From the NCBI GenBank assembly GCA_013002925.1, contig JABDLQ010000387.1, forward strand, positions 1 to 12,167: a DNA stretch of 12,167 bases, given 5' to 3'. Under the pieces are notes generated by a model. The model had not been told where the DNA came from. It did no database searches and saw only the letters and a program-made list of their open reading frames with translations. The position numbers and the translations under genes were made by a program. This document shows, piece by piece, positions 1 through 6,951 of this stretch (position 1 is its first letter; each line of letters begins with the position of its first letter). This DNA comes from Gammaproteobacteria bacterium (GTDB lineage Bacteria; Pseudomonadota; Gammaproteobacteria; Steroidobacterales; SZUA-146).

Positions 1-145
1 GGTTTTGCAACATCTCCTGATTATCGAAAAAGGCGCGCACGATTACCGTGTCCTGTCCCCTGCCAAACCACTCCGGGCTGGTGGGCTCGACCGCCAGCAC
101 GGCAGTACACATCCATATCCCGAGCAAACACATACTGACGCGCAT
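1..145 (-). CDS. Exported protein of unknown function, N-terminal fragment (cut by window edge)
   Basis: The minus strand carries an ATG at 145 preceded by a strong Shine-Dalgarno AAGGAGA (complement of 151-157), and the frame stays open for 48 codons to the window edge. The product starts with a short signal peptide (MRVSMCLLGIWMCTAVLA, probable cleavage after VLA), followed by a mature start of about 30 residues containing a VIVRAFFDNQEM segment. That segment loosely recalls the N-termini of secreted metallopeptidases such as M14 carboxypeptidases, but too little is present to assign a family. The signal peptide places the product in the periplasm or outside the cell. It reads away from the rest of the window, with 314 non-coding bases upstream. 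The ribosome binding site and signal peptide make the gene itself convincing; the function is unknown. Confidence 0.72.
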   Translation of the reverse strand, partial: MRVSMCLLGIWMCTAVLAVEPTSPEWFGRGQDTVIVRAFFDNQEMLQN

Positions 146-459
146 AATTATCTCCTTGTTACGCCACCTACATCCTCACGGCCACATCGCCAGATCCACA
201 CCCTTTGGTTCCGATCCCCCGTTCTAAATCCCCGGGGTTACCTGTCAGGACACACATCGATGGACGCGCATGAACACACGCCGCGTGGCGAGTAACCGGT
301 GATGCCGGGCCGCAGCGCAGCAGACATCGCAGGTTGTTAGGTTTATAAATTTCCGATTTTAGTTAGAGGTTCTTTTTATTGGGCCCAGATTAGTACCTGT
401 ACCGGCGATTCACAAGTACCAGGCTGTTTTTACATAAAACAACCGCCGAACACACTGAA
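146..459. other. Intergenic region without a gene
   Basis: This stretch separates two minus-strand genes. It holds the ribosome binding site of the exported protein (151-157), an AT-rich patch around 335-385 that could contain its promoter on the minus strand (no hexamer pair is convincing), and a weak hairpin near 422-444 just after the lipoprotein stop. The plus-strand frame from 5 to 295 is open but has no ribosome binding site, lies over the start of the exported gene, and encodes a low-complexity His/Pro/Thr-rich product typical of non-coding frames. I see no RNA gene here. Confidence 0.5.
422..444 (-). terminator. Weak hairpin downstream of the lipoprotein gene
   Basis: On the minus-strand transcript, GGUUGUUUU can pair with AAAACAGCC through nine positions, including one U-G wobble, across a 5-base AUGUA loop. 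It begins 16 bases after the stop of the 460-921 gene. There is no clear U-run after the stem, so it may be a 3'-end stabiliser or a poor terminator and not a strong intrinsic terminator. Confidence 0.27.
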
Positions 460-921
460 TTAGCGATAAAAATCGATCCATGACAGGGTGATGGCATCGG
501 TGTGATGACGATAGGAGCGCAGATCAATGCGCACGCGCCAGGGCATCACTCCCGGTTTTGCAGGAATTTCCCCCAATATCAGCGGGTTATTCTGCACCGG
601 TTCGGTCAGAACCCGGCCCGCCTGTGTCACTTCCAGCTGGTAACGAGTCCGGTTGCTGCGAATGGTCAGATTTTCCAGGCCATCGAGATGTAGCTCCACC
701 ATTAACTGGGCTGCTCCTCTATCGAGACCTGACACCATGACGCCGCCAATACCCGCCGGACATTTCACAACCAATACGGGCAAACGGCCCTCCGCGCGCC
801 AGCTAAACTGATCATCTGCATGGTAATCGGACAGCTCAAACGGCGGCACGGAGCGGCATCCGCACCCCATGACCAATACACCGAGCACAGCACAGACATG
901 ACGGCCCGCTAACGAAACCAT
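460..921 (-). CDS. Small hypothetical lipoprotein
   Basis: This 153-residue protein starts with a hydrophobic signal segment ending in LVMGC, a lipobox with Cys20 as the likely lipidated residue; Cys22 two positions later is an alternative. Lipidation would anchor it in the inner or outer membrane of a Gram-negative envelope. The mature part has a mixed, beta-rich look, with alternating stretches such as LMVELHLDG and RYQLEVTQAG, and ends in LSWIDFYR; no known domain is recognised. The ATG at 921 lies inside the end of the zinc-ribbon gene (13-base overlap), so translation is probably coupled and the two products may act together. I do not know the family. The lipobox, tight coupling and protein-like composition support a real gene; function is open. 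Confidence 0.72.
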   Translation of the reverse strand: MVSLAGRHVCAVLGVLVMGCGCRSVPPFELSDYHADDQFSWRAEGRLPVLVVKCPAGIGGVMVSGLDRGAAQLMVELHLDGLENLTIRSNRTRYQLEVTQAGRVLTEPVQNNPLILGEIPAKPGVMPWRVRIDLRSYRHHTDAITLSWIDFYR

Positions 922-1196
922 GACCAGATGCGTGCCCCGATGTACCAGAAACCACCACCGGCCATCATCACGGGCGCCAGATCAAATAAAAGAGGCGGGA
1001 TTGGCTGGCCGTTGACGCCCATCACAAACACCAGTGCCCCGGCCGCGGCAAGAACTGTTGCCGCTACAAAATGAGCGGTAAAGTTTTTGCGTGTGACGCC
1101 GGTCGTTGCATCGGCCGGCCGGGCACCACAATATCGGCAGGCAGACGCGTGTGGATGAATGGGTTGAGCGCATTTGTGACACGGGATCATCGCCAT
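909..1196 (-). CDS. Zinc-ribbon protein with two predicted membrane helices
   Basis: This 95-residue protein has an N-terminal zinc ribbon, Cys6-x2-Cys9 and Cys20-x2-Cys23-Gly, of the short zinc-ribbon type often fused to membrane segments. Two hydrophobic stretches follow, near residues 41-60 (AHFVAATVLAAAGALVFVMG) and 67-92, with a short polar link, so it should sit in the inner membrane with the zinc ribbon probably cytoplasmic. A second ATG two codons in (position 1190) is an alternative start; neither has a strong Shine-Dalgarno. A TAAAAT hexamer on the minus strand (complement of 1215-1220) could be its -10 box, but no good -35 accompanies it. It overlaps the following lipoprotein gene. 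The architecture is clear; the role is not known, and pairing with a lipoprotein hints at an envelope function by inference only. Confidence 0.75.
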   Translation of the reverse strand: MAMIPCHKCAQPIHPHASACRYCGARPADATTGVTRKNFTAHFVAATVLAAAGALVFVMGVNGQPIPPLLFDLAPVMMAGGGFWYIGARIWSWFR

Positions 1197-1328
1197 AGCT
1201 TAAGCATCGCGTTAATTTTAGACCATAAACTGGCTACGTTAGCATGAGCGCTGCATTGTTCGTCAACCGGACACATGCCCTGCAGCGCAGCACAGGCTAA
1301 AGATCGCTACGTTCAAAGGAACTATGCA

Positions 1329-2270
1329 GTGAAATTGATTGTTGATACAGACCCTGGAACCGATGATGCCATCGCGCTTTTGTGGGCACTGGCCAATGAT
1401 TTACTTTACCGTTTCGAAATCATGGCCGTCACAACTACCGAGGGCAAACTAAAACGACGCGTCACCTTTGACAATGCCTGTCGTCTCCTCGACTTTTGCC
1501 GGCGAGATGACATTCCGGTTGCCCGTGCAGCTCCCCACGCGGGTGAAAATGCGCTGCACATTCATGGAAAAGATGGGCTCGGCGGCCTGAGTGGTATGCT
1601 CCCGAAGGTTTCGAAGTCATTTGATGATGCAGCGCGGGCGCCACACCAGCTCAAGCGGTTGCTCGAGCGCGCGCCCGGCGAGATCACGATTGCCGCACTC
1701 GGACCACTGACCAACCTGGCCGCTGCAGAACAATTGCAGCCGGGGATACTGGAGAACACCAAAAATATTATCGTGTTGGGTGGCTCGTTTGGCCGCGGCA
1801 ATGCCACCCCGTTTGCGGAATTCAACGCCCACTACAATCCCGGTGCGTTGCAGGAGGTGCTGGATACGCGTGCAAACGTCGTACTGATACCACTGGACAT
1901 TACCCGCCAGCTTGACCTTACGCCGGAACATCTGAACGCTGCCCGTTTGACCGACCAGAACCAGCGCATTACACGATTTCTCACGCGCTTATGCAGCGTC
2001 ATGTCCAAAACCATGGCGCAACACAAAAACGAGCCCCTGTTCTTCGTACATGCCGCCTGCGCCATGGTCTATGCATTGCACCCCGAGCTCTTTGAAGCAG
2101 CCGACGCACACGTTGACATAGAAACCCGCGGGGCCCAAAGCAATGTGGGGCGCACGATCATCCGGCCTGCCGGGGCTGCCAATGTCACGGTGCTGCGCAA
2201 GATCGACACGCACGCCGTGCGCGCAACCTTACTGAGAGATTTAGCCGGATTTGCAGCAAAGCTGGCATAA
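1329..2270 (+). CDS. Inosine/uridine-preferring nucleoside hydrolase family protein
   Basis: Members of this family cleave the N-glycosidic bond of ribonucleosides to ribose and free base, in nucleoside salvage. The protein shows the family signature DTDPGTDDA (residues 6-14, with calcium-ligand aspartates D8 and D13), the ALGPLTNLA segment, GGS, and the ribose-binding N158 and E164-F-N166. I chose GTG at 1329, not the upstream ATG at 1275: AAAGGA (1315-1320) sits 8 bases before the GTG, and the resulting 313 residues begin directly at the first strand (VKLIVDTDPG) and match the usual family length of about 310-320. The oddity is at 240-244, VHAAC, where the family normally has HDP: the general-acid His241 is kept but the calcium-binding aspartate is Ala242. 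Activity is therefore uncertain. The protein has no signal peptide and should be cytoplasmic. It is converged upon by the next gene, 40 bases away. Confidence 0.92.
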   Translation: MKLIVDTDPGTDDAIALLWALANDLLYRFEIMAVTTTEGKLKRRVTFDNACRLLDFCRRDDIPVARAAPHAGENALHIHGKDGLGGLSGMLPKVSKSFDDAARAPHQLKRLLERAPGEITIAALGPLTNLAAAEQLQPGILENTKNIIVLGGSFGRGNATPFAEFNAHYNPGALQEVLDTRANVVLIPLDITRQLDLTPEHLNAARLTDQNQRITRFLTRLCSVMSKTMAQHKNEPLFFVHAACAMVYALHPELFEAADAHVDIETRGAQSNVGRTIIRPAGAANVTVLRKIDTHAVRATLLRDLAGFAAKLA

Positions 2271-2310
2271 CCGCAGGCTGGTGACCGGGTTTTTGCTTGT
2301 GTTGCCTGTG

Positions 2311-3339
2311 CTATTCGGTTTCAAACAGCAGTATGCGAGGCTCACTGTCGCGGGACTGATGGGCGCGGATCATGCTGGCAGTATTGTAAGGCCAGGCAAC
2401 ATTCCCCCGCGCATCCATAGCGATTACACCGCCGCTGCCCTGCACCTGAGCAAGCTCGCGCAAAATCATGTCATCGGCCGCATCCTGAACTGACATCCCG
2501 TCAAACTGCATTCGCGCACAGATGCTGTAGGCTACAACATGCCGGATAAAAAATTCCCCGTGCCCGGTAGAAGAGACCGCGCAGCTGTCGTTATTGGCGT
2601 AGGTTCCCGCGCCGATAATCGGTGAGTCACCCACGCGCCCAAATCGTTTCGCGGTCATTCCGCCGGTCGATGTCCCGGCAGCCAGATTACCCGCGCTGTC
2701 GAGGGCCACCACGCCGACCGTACCAAAATAGTCAGAACGCTGATGGGTGTCAGAGCGCCTGGTATTATCATTCCGGAGCTTTTGCAGCGCCCGGTCCAAC
2801 TGTTTTTTACGTCGTCCGGTATCAAAATAATCCGGACTCACTGGCACCATGCCCAACGATAGCGCGAAGGCTTCTGCGCCATCTCCCGCCATCATGACGT
2901 GCGGGCTGCGTTCCATCACGGCACGCGCCAGCAATATCGGGTTTTTTACCGTTTTTACTCCCGCCACCGCACCGGCAGCCAGGGTCGAGCCATCCATGAT
3001 GGAGGCGTCCAGTTCATGCCCACCTTGTGCATTAAATACTGCGCCTCTGCCGGAATTAAACTCTGGCGCATCCTCCAGCACCTGGATTGCTTCGGTCACC
3101 GCGTCCAGACTCGACCCGCCATTTTTCAAAACCGTAATACCTGCGTCTAACGCGTCGGACATCGCGGCACGCATGCGTTTTTCAAGGTCTGGTGAAATGT
3201 CCGCGCGCGTCCCGGATCCTGCGCCACCATGAATCACCAGGCCATACGGTGGCGGTCCGGTTTGCTCGGTGCAGGCGCCCAGCAAAAGAATACCTGCGAG
3301 GATTACCGTAATTGGACAAAAAACGCGTTGACAACTCAT
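2311..3339 (-). CDS. Isoaspartyl peptidase / plant-type L-asparaginase, lipoprotein form
   Basis: This is an Ntn hydrolase that matures by autocleavage and removes isoaspartyl residues from dipeptides or hydrolyses asparagine. The ATG at 3339 follows GGGGGAG at 10 bases and gives 342 residues; the frame stays open further upstream but lacks signals. Residues 1-23 form a signal ending in the lipobox LGAC, with Cys23 lipidated, so the enzyme should be anchored in the envelope facing the periplasm. Key positions match E. coli IaaA in order: nucleophile Thr207 after Gly206 (GTVGVVA), Thr225 in TSTGG, Arg235 and Asp238 in GRVGDSP, and Thr258-Gly259 in STGHGE. HGGAG (37-41) and NSGRGAVF (95-102) are also conserved. 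All catalytic elements are present, so it is probably active. The linker before the cleavage site (about 175-205) is rich in Arg, Lys and Asp, as usual. It is divergent from the XpaC operon. Confidence 0.93.
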   Translation of the reverse strand: MSCQRVFCPITVILAGILLLGACTEQTGPPPYGLVIHGGAGSGTRADISPDLEKRMRAAMSDALDAGITVLKNGGSSLDAVTEAIQVLEDAPEFNSGRGAVFNAQGGHELDASIMDGSTLAAGAVAGVKTVKNPILLARAVMERSPHVMMAGDGAEAFALSLGMVPVSPDYFDTGRRKKQLDRALQKLRNDNTRRSDTHQRSDYFGTVGVVALDSAGNLAAGTSTGGMTAKRFGRVGDSPIIGAGTYANNDSCAVSSTGHGEFFIRHVVAYSICARMQFDGMSVQDAADDMILRELAQVQGSGGVIAMDARGNVAWPYNTASMIRAHQSRDSEPRILLFETE

Positions 3340-3558
3340 GGTGATAAAACTCCCCCAAAACAGAACTTCATGATTTAACCGCAAAAACCTCACCCGCACA
3401 CCAAGATTTACACTTTTCGGCGGCGCAGGGCCTATAATAATCAGAATGGCTGTCGGTGGACTACGGTGGCAGCCGGCTGGGGGATTGTCGTTTCGGGGCG
3501 GGTTGCTCACCACCCACAGGCTATTCCGGGTTCAAACGCATTAACTTGAGATGTTCCA
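3340..3558. promoter_or_regulatory. Divergent promoter region between isoaspartyl peptidase and the XpaC-TelA operon
   Basis: This 219-base region lies between two divergent genes. On the plus strand, a perfect TATAAT lies at 3433-3438. Upstream TTTACA (3407-3412) is a recognisable -35 but with a long 20-base spacer; shifted hexamers such as ACACTT (3410-3415) fit 17 bases but match poorly. Transcription would begin near 3445 and leave a leader of about 115 bases before the small peptide gene. No convincing hexamer pair is seen for the minus-strand gene, whose ribosome binding site is at about 3350-3356. I saw no operator-like repeat. Confidence 0.42.
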
Positions 3559-3708
3559 ATGTATCCATCCGTCAAACGCCTTCTGGGCGCCGTGCTGCTG
3601 CTCGCCACAGTGGGTGCCTCCTCAGTGATGGCAGTGCGGGCGACAGCAACTGAATCAACAGCCCGATCTGCACCGGATGCAGCTTATGAGGTGAGCCGCC
3701 ATGGCTGA
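3559..3708 (+). CDS. Small 49-residue protein with signal peptide, upstream of xpaC
   Basis: An ATG at 3559 opens a 49-codon frame ending in TGA at 3706-3708. The product has a classic export signal: a short positive start (MYPSVKRLLG), a hydrophobic core (AVLLLATVGA) and a likely signal-peptidase site after SSVMA (about residue 25), leaving a polar mature tail of about 24 residues. Alternatively the core could remain as a single membrane anchor. The stop overlaps the start of the XpaC gene by 8 bases (ATGGCTGA), as in translationally coupled operons, so its translation may control the downstream genes. The Shine-Dalgarno is weak (TTGAG, 8 bases upstream). It matches no family I know. It could be a true small partner of the operon or a leader peptide; the clear signal-peptide pattern argues it is not chance. 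Confidence 0.55.
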   Translation: MYPSVKRLLGAVLLLATVGASSVMAVRATATESTARSAPDAAYEVSRHG

Positions 3709-4537
3709 GCCGTATACTCGCGAAACTGCCGGTTACTGGGCCTCTCAGGGCGTCCTGTTGTTCGTCCTGCCACTGCCCCTGCTGTGGGTGGTTCTGACAA
3801 CATTGATCAATGGCCAAAGCGGTCGGTTGATGTTTTCGTTGATTGCACTGGCGCTGCTCTGGCTCGGCGCCATCCTGAACCGCAACGGCCTCCAGGCGGA
3901 GCGCAGTTTCCGCCGCCAGAAAATTGCGACAGCACCGGCAACGCCGAAAAAAACGCTGGGTGCCGTCCTGGTCGGACTGGGTACGTTCGTTACGATGACT
4001 GCATTGGTTGGCAACGGCCTCGTGGTGGGTGCAATTGCTGGTGCACTGGCAACGTTTGGTGCGATATTGCATTACGGTACCGATCCGCGCGGCAGCAAGG
4101 GCGTGAAGGCCGCGACGCACGGATTCTCTACAGCGGAAATTGTGGCGGCATTAAGCGATGCCAACGATAAAATCGCCGCGATCGATCTGGCAGGCCGTAA
4201 AATCCCGAATACGGAGTTGGGACAGCGATTGCAACGTATCACCGCCAAAGCGCGTGACATCATTGCCGCGATTGAAGAAGATCCCGGCGATCTGCGGCGC
4301 GCGCGCAAGTTTTTGAACACCTATCTGGATGGTGCACGCAAAGTCACTGAAGGTTATGCTACGACCCATCAAAACGATTCCGGCGGCGAACTGGAAAGCA
4401 ATTTTCGCAACGTCCTCGAAACCATAGAAACCACGTTTTCGGAGCAGCATGAAAAGCTCCTGCAGGATGACGTTTTTGATCTGGATGTGCAGATCGAAGT
4501 GCTCAAAATTCAACTCGAAAAGGAAGGCGTGACCTGA
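3701..4537 (+). CDS. xpaC: XpaC-family membrane protein (5-bromo-4-chloroindolyl phosphate hydrolysis family)
   Basis: The 278-residue protein has four predicted membrane helices in two hairpins (about 16-36, 42-59, 86-104, 106-125), followed by a soluble C-terminal half that is alpha-helical and charged (about 140-278), ending in a coiled-coil-like stretch. This layout and its position directly before a TelA gene identify the XpaC family. In Bacillus subtilis xpaC sits next to the TelA homologue yaaN. The family name comes from an indirect phosphate-ester phenotype; no catalytic hydrolase residues are evident, so a direct phosphatase role is doubtful. A membrane scaffold or adaptor for TelA is more likely, by inference. 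The start at 3701 has GAGGTGA (3688-3694) 6 bases upstream and overlaps the end of the small peptide gene. TelA begins 59 bases downstream. Confidence 0.85.
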   Translation: MAEPYTRETAGYWASQGVLLFVLPLPLLWVVLTTLINGQSGRLMFSLIALALLWLGAILNRNGLQAERSFRRQKIATAPATPKKTLGAVLVGLGTFVTMTALVGNGLVVGAIAGALATFGAILHYGTDPRGSKGVKAATHGFSTAEIVAALSDANDKIAAIDLAGRKIPNTELGQRLQRITAKARDIIAAIEEDPGDLRRARKFLNTYLDGARKVTEGYATTHQNDSGGELESNFRNVLETIETTFSEQHEKLLQDDVFDLDVQIEVLKIQLEKEGVT

Positions 4538-4596
4538 CCCGCACTTTTCTTTTGTACCAAACTTTTACTATTTGACTTTAATGAGGGAGCTTACCC

Positions 4597-5751
4597 ATGG
4601 CCAACGAAACTGAAACTTCCGTCGATCACGGCGCCACAACAATTGTTGGCGGTGATCTGCACGTCGCTGCGGCCAACCTGCCGGAACTGAAACACGAAAT
4701 TGTTCACTACAGCACGGCGGCACCGGAAGAACGGGCCCGCATTGAAGAACTAATGGAAACCATTAATCTTGCGGACACCAATTCAATTATTTTCTTCGGG
4801 ACAAAAGCCCAGGAGCAACTGACTACCGTCTCGGACAGCATGCTTGAAGGGGTCAAAAACAAGGACCTGGGAGCCGCAGGAGACTCGCTGAGCGAAATGG
4901 TCGCTACATTACGGGGCTTTGACACGGATGCATTGGAAAAACCCGGCTTTTTTGCACGGTTGTTTGGACGTGCCAAGCCCATCGTCAAATTTTTGCAACG
5001 TTATGAAGGCGTGCGCAAACAAATCGACAACATCAGCAATGATCTGGATAGCCACAAGACCAAATTGCTCACCGATATCACATCACTGGATCGTTTATAC
5101 GAAGCGAATCTGCAATATTTTCACGATCTGGAGCTGTACATCGCAGCTGGTGAGGAAAAACTGAAACAGCTGGATGACAACGTAATTCCGGAGCTGGACC
5201 AGCAGGCCAGACAGACCGAAGACGTGATCAAGGCTCAGGAGTTGCGTGACCTGCGCAGCGCGCGAGATGACCTGGAGCGCCGGGTTCATGACCTGCAGTT
5301 GACTCGCCAGGTCACCATGCAGGGTTTACCCAGTATCCGCCTGGTACAGGAAAACGATAAAGGCCTGGTGACTAAAATCAACTCGACCATGGCCAACACC
5401 ATTCCGCTGTGGCAGACGCAGCTGGCGACGGCCGTGACGATTGCACGCTCACATGCGGCCGCCAAGTCAGTCAAGGCCGCCAGCGATCTGACCAATGAAC
5501 TTTTGGAAGAAAACGCAGAAGCATTGAAATCCTCTAATGCCGAAGTACGGGCACAAATCGAACGCGGTGTCTTTGATATCGAGAGCGTGAAAAAAGCCAA
5601 CCAGTCGCTGATAGACACGATTGAAGAAAGCCTGCAAATCGCTGATGAAGGCAAGCGCCGGCGCGCCGAAGCGGTGGTGCAGCTCGAGGAGATGGAAGCC
5701 AATCTGAAAGCCAAGCTTTCAGAAGCCAGTTCACGCGCCACCGGCGGTTAA
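4597..5751 (+). CDS. telA: TelA-family protein (toxic anion resistance)
   Basis: This 384-residue protein is soluble, acidic and almost fully helical, with long coiled-coil stretches (about 180-235 and 315-375). It belongs to the TelA/KlaA family, first linked to tellurite resistance on plasmids but widespread on chromosomes beside XpaC. The best preserved part is the central core around 249-275, LVQENDKGLVTKIN followed by TIPLWQTQL, typical of the family; length is also typical (about 370-390). An FFARLFGR segment at 117-124 could form an amphipathic membrane-contact patch. AGGGAG (4584-4589) lies 7 bases before the ATG. The next gene starts 16 bases after the stop. The molecular function is unknown; links to envelope or metal-ion stress come from the family's context. 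Tellurite resistance should not be assumed for a chromosomal copy. Confidence 0.9.
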   Translation: MANETETSVDHGATTIVGGDLHVAAANLPELKHEIVHYSTAAPEERARIEELMETINLADTNSIIFFGTKAQEQLTTVSDSMLEGVKNKDLGAAGDSLSEMVATLRGFDTDALEKPGFFARLFGRAKPIVKFLQRYEGVRKQIDNISNDLDSHKTKLLTDITSLDRLYEANLQYFHDLELYIAAGEEKLKQLDDNVIPELDQQARQTEDVIKAQELRDLRSARDDLERRVHDLQLTRQVTMQGLPSIRLVQENDKGLVTKINSTMANTIPLWQTQLATAVTIARSHAAAKSVKAASDLTNELLEENAEALKSSNAEVRAQIERGVFDIESVKKANQSLIDTIEESLQIADEGKRRRAEAVVQLEEMEANLKAKLSEASSRATGG

Positions 5752-5767
5752 TGCAAAGGAGTCAGTA

Positions 5768-6868
5768 ATGGGATTTTGGGACAAACTGTTTGGCGAATTC
5801 GTCGATATCATTGAGTGGACTGATGACTCAGCCGATACCATGGTCTATCGCTTTGAGCGCTACGGCAATGAAATCAAATATGGTGCTGCACTGACGGTGC
5901 GGGAGTCACAGGTAGCCGTACTGGTTAATGAGGGCAAAATCGCCGACGTTTTTCAGCCGGGCATGTACAAGCTGGAAACCAAGAATATTCCGGTGTTATC
6001 GACCCTGCAGGGCTGGCCACACGGATTTGAAAGCCCGTTCAAGGCAGAGGTTTATTTTTTTAACACCAAGCGTTTTGTGGATCTTAAATGGGGCACCAAA
6101 AACCCCATCATGTTGCGCGATAAAGAGTTTAGCGCAGTGCGTCTGCGGGCTTTCGGGACGTATGAAATCCGCATTCTGGATGCGGTGGCTTTTCTGCGCG
6201 AAGTAGTTGGCACCGATGGTCATTTCACAACCAATGAAATTACCAACCAGCTCAGAAACCTGATCGTTTCGCGGTTTGCCAATGTGCTCGGCGAATCGGA
6301 GGTTCCGATTCTCGATCTGGCCGCAAACTACGACGATCTGTCGACCTACATCACGGCAAAAATCGGCCCGGAGTTTAAAGAATATGGCATCGCAGTCACG
6401 CGCATGCTGGTCGAGAATATTTCGCTGCCACCCGAAGTTGAAAAAGCACTCGACAAGCGCACCAGCATGGGCGTTATCGGTGGCTTGCGCGATTATGCTG
6501 ATTTCCAGGCGGCCGAAGCCATGACCCAGGCAGCCAGCAACCCTGGCGGCGGTGCATCTGACGGCGTCGGCCTGGGTATGGGCATCGCCATCGCCAGCAA
6601 GATGAGCGAATCACTGGGCGCTGCCGGCAGCGGTACACCGGGTGGACCTCCGCGTATTCCAACAGAAGCACGCTACTACCTTGCCATCAATGGCCATCAG
6701 ACCGGACCATTCTCGCGCTCTGAATTGCGTACCAAAATTGCGGACGGCGACCTTACCCGCGACTCACTGATCTGGACACATGGCATGCAGGACTGGCAAA
6801 CCGCCGATCAGGCGGACGGCGTGAAGGCATTGTTTGCTGATAGCCCGCCCCCCCTTCCCAAGTCCTGA
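5768..6868 (+). CDS. SPFH-domain protein with C-terminal GYF_2 domain (YdjI-like)
   Basis: This 366-residue protein opens with the YdjI-type 'virion core' SPFH domain: IIEWTDDS (14-21), VYRFERYGNEIK (26-37), VRESQVAVLVNEG (44-56), WGTKNPIMLRD (108-118) and RLRAFGTYEIR (125-135), through about residue 250. A flexible Gly/Ser/Ala-rich linker follows (about 262-297), then a GYF_2 domain (about 302-357: YYLAINGHQTGPFS, LIWTHGMQDW) and a proline-rich tail, PPPLPKS. SPFH proteins oligomerise on membranes, flotillin-like; GYF domains bind proline-rich peptides. In Bacillus subtilis YdjI works beside YdjG and the PspA homologue YdjF. AAAGGAG (5755-5761) precedes the ATG by 6 bases. A role as a membrane-bound scaffold linking TelA/XpaC and the zinc-ribbon partner is inference. 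A run of seven C lies near the end (6848-6854). Confidence 0.93.
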   Translation: MGFWDKLFGEFVDIIEWTDDSADTMVYRFERYGNEIKYGAALTVRESQVAVLVNEGKIADVFQPGMYKLETKNIPVLSTLQGWPHGFESPFKAEVYFFNTKRFVDLKWGTKNPIMLRDKEFSAVRLRAFGTYEIRILDAVAFLREVVGTDGHFTTNEITNQLRNLIVSRFANVLGESEVPILDLAANYDDLSTYITAKIGPEFKEYGIAVTRMLVENISLPPEVEKALDKRTSMGVIGGLRDYADFQAAEAMTQAASNPGGGASDGVGLGMGIAIASKMSESLGAAGSGTPGGPPRIPTEARYYLAINGHQTGPFSRSELRTKIADGDLTRDSLIWTHGMQDWQTADQADGVKALFADSPPPLPKS

Positions 6869-6930
6869 TGGCGGCCGTCACACTGCGCTGCCGTTGCGGG
6901 TTCTCGAGGCAGCTGTCCATGGCACACTGA
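6868..6930 (+). CDS. Putative 20-codon mini-ORF coupled to the SPFH gene
   Basis: An ATG at 6868-6870 overlaps the SPFH stop by one base (TGATG), the classic arrangement for re-initiation. It encodes 20 residues containing a CRCG motif (residues 8-11) and stops at TGA 6928-6930. It lies in the same frame as the downstream zinc-ribbon gene, separated by that TGA and seven codons. It may be a leader peptide, the remnant of a longer 5' end, or chance. No family can be assigned to 20 residues. Confidence 0.25.
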   Translation: MAAVTLRCRCGFSRQLSMAH

Positions 6931-6951
6931 CACCGGCGCCCGGAGCCCTTC

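Noticed and set aside
5..295. A 96-codon plus-strand open frame at the left edge
   Set aside because: It has no ribosome binding site, encodes a His/Pro/Thr-rich product with no domain, and overlaps the start, ribosome binding site and signal peptide of a better minus-strand gene.
1275..1328. Upstream ATG extending the nucleoside hydrolase by 18 residues
   Set aside because: The GTG at 1329 has AAAGGA at the right distance and the family's first beta strand starts right there; the extension is unlike known members.
3340..3513. 58-residue N-terminal extension of the isoaspartyl peptidase
   Set aside because: It would bury the signal peptide and lipobox inside the protein, and it crosses the divergent promoter; the ATG at 3339 has a good ribosome binding site.
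3572..4120. 182-codon minus-strand frame opposite the XpaC gene
   Set aside because: Gln/Arg/Cys-rich composition, no motif, and it lies antisense to a gene with clear membrane helices and operon context.
5286..5741. 151-codon minus-strand frame opposite the TelA gene
   Set aside because: Ser/Ala-rich translation of the antisense strand of a coiled-coil gene, a usual shadow pattern; no start signals.
6848..6854. Run of seven C near the end of the SPFH gene as a phase-variation tract
   Set aside because: It is short, codes for a fitting proline-rich tail, and lies after all domains, so slippage would change little; at most a place to check for sequencing error.
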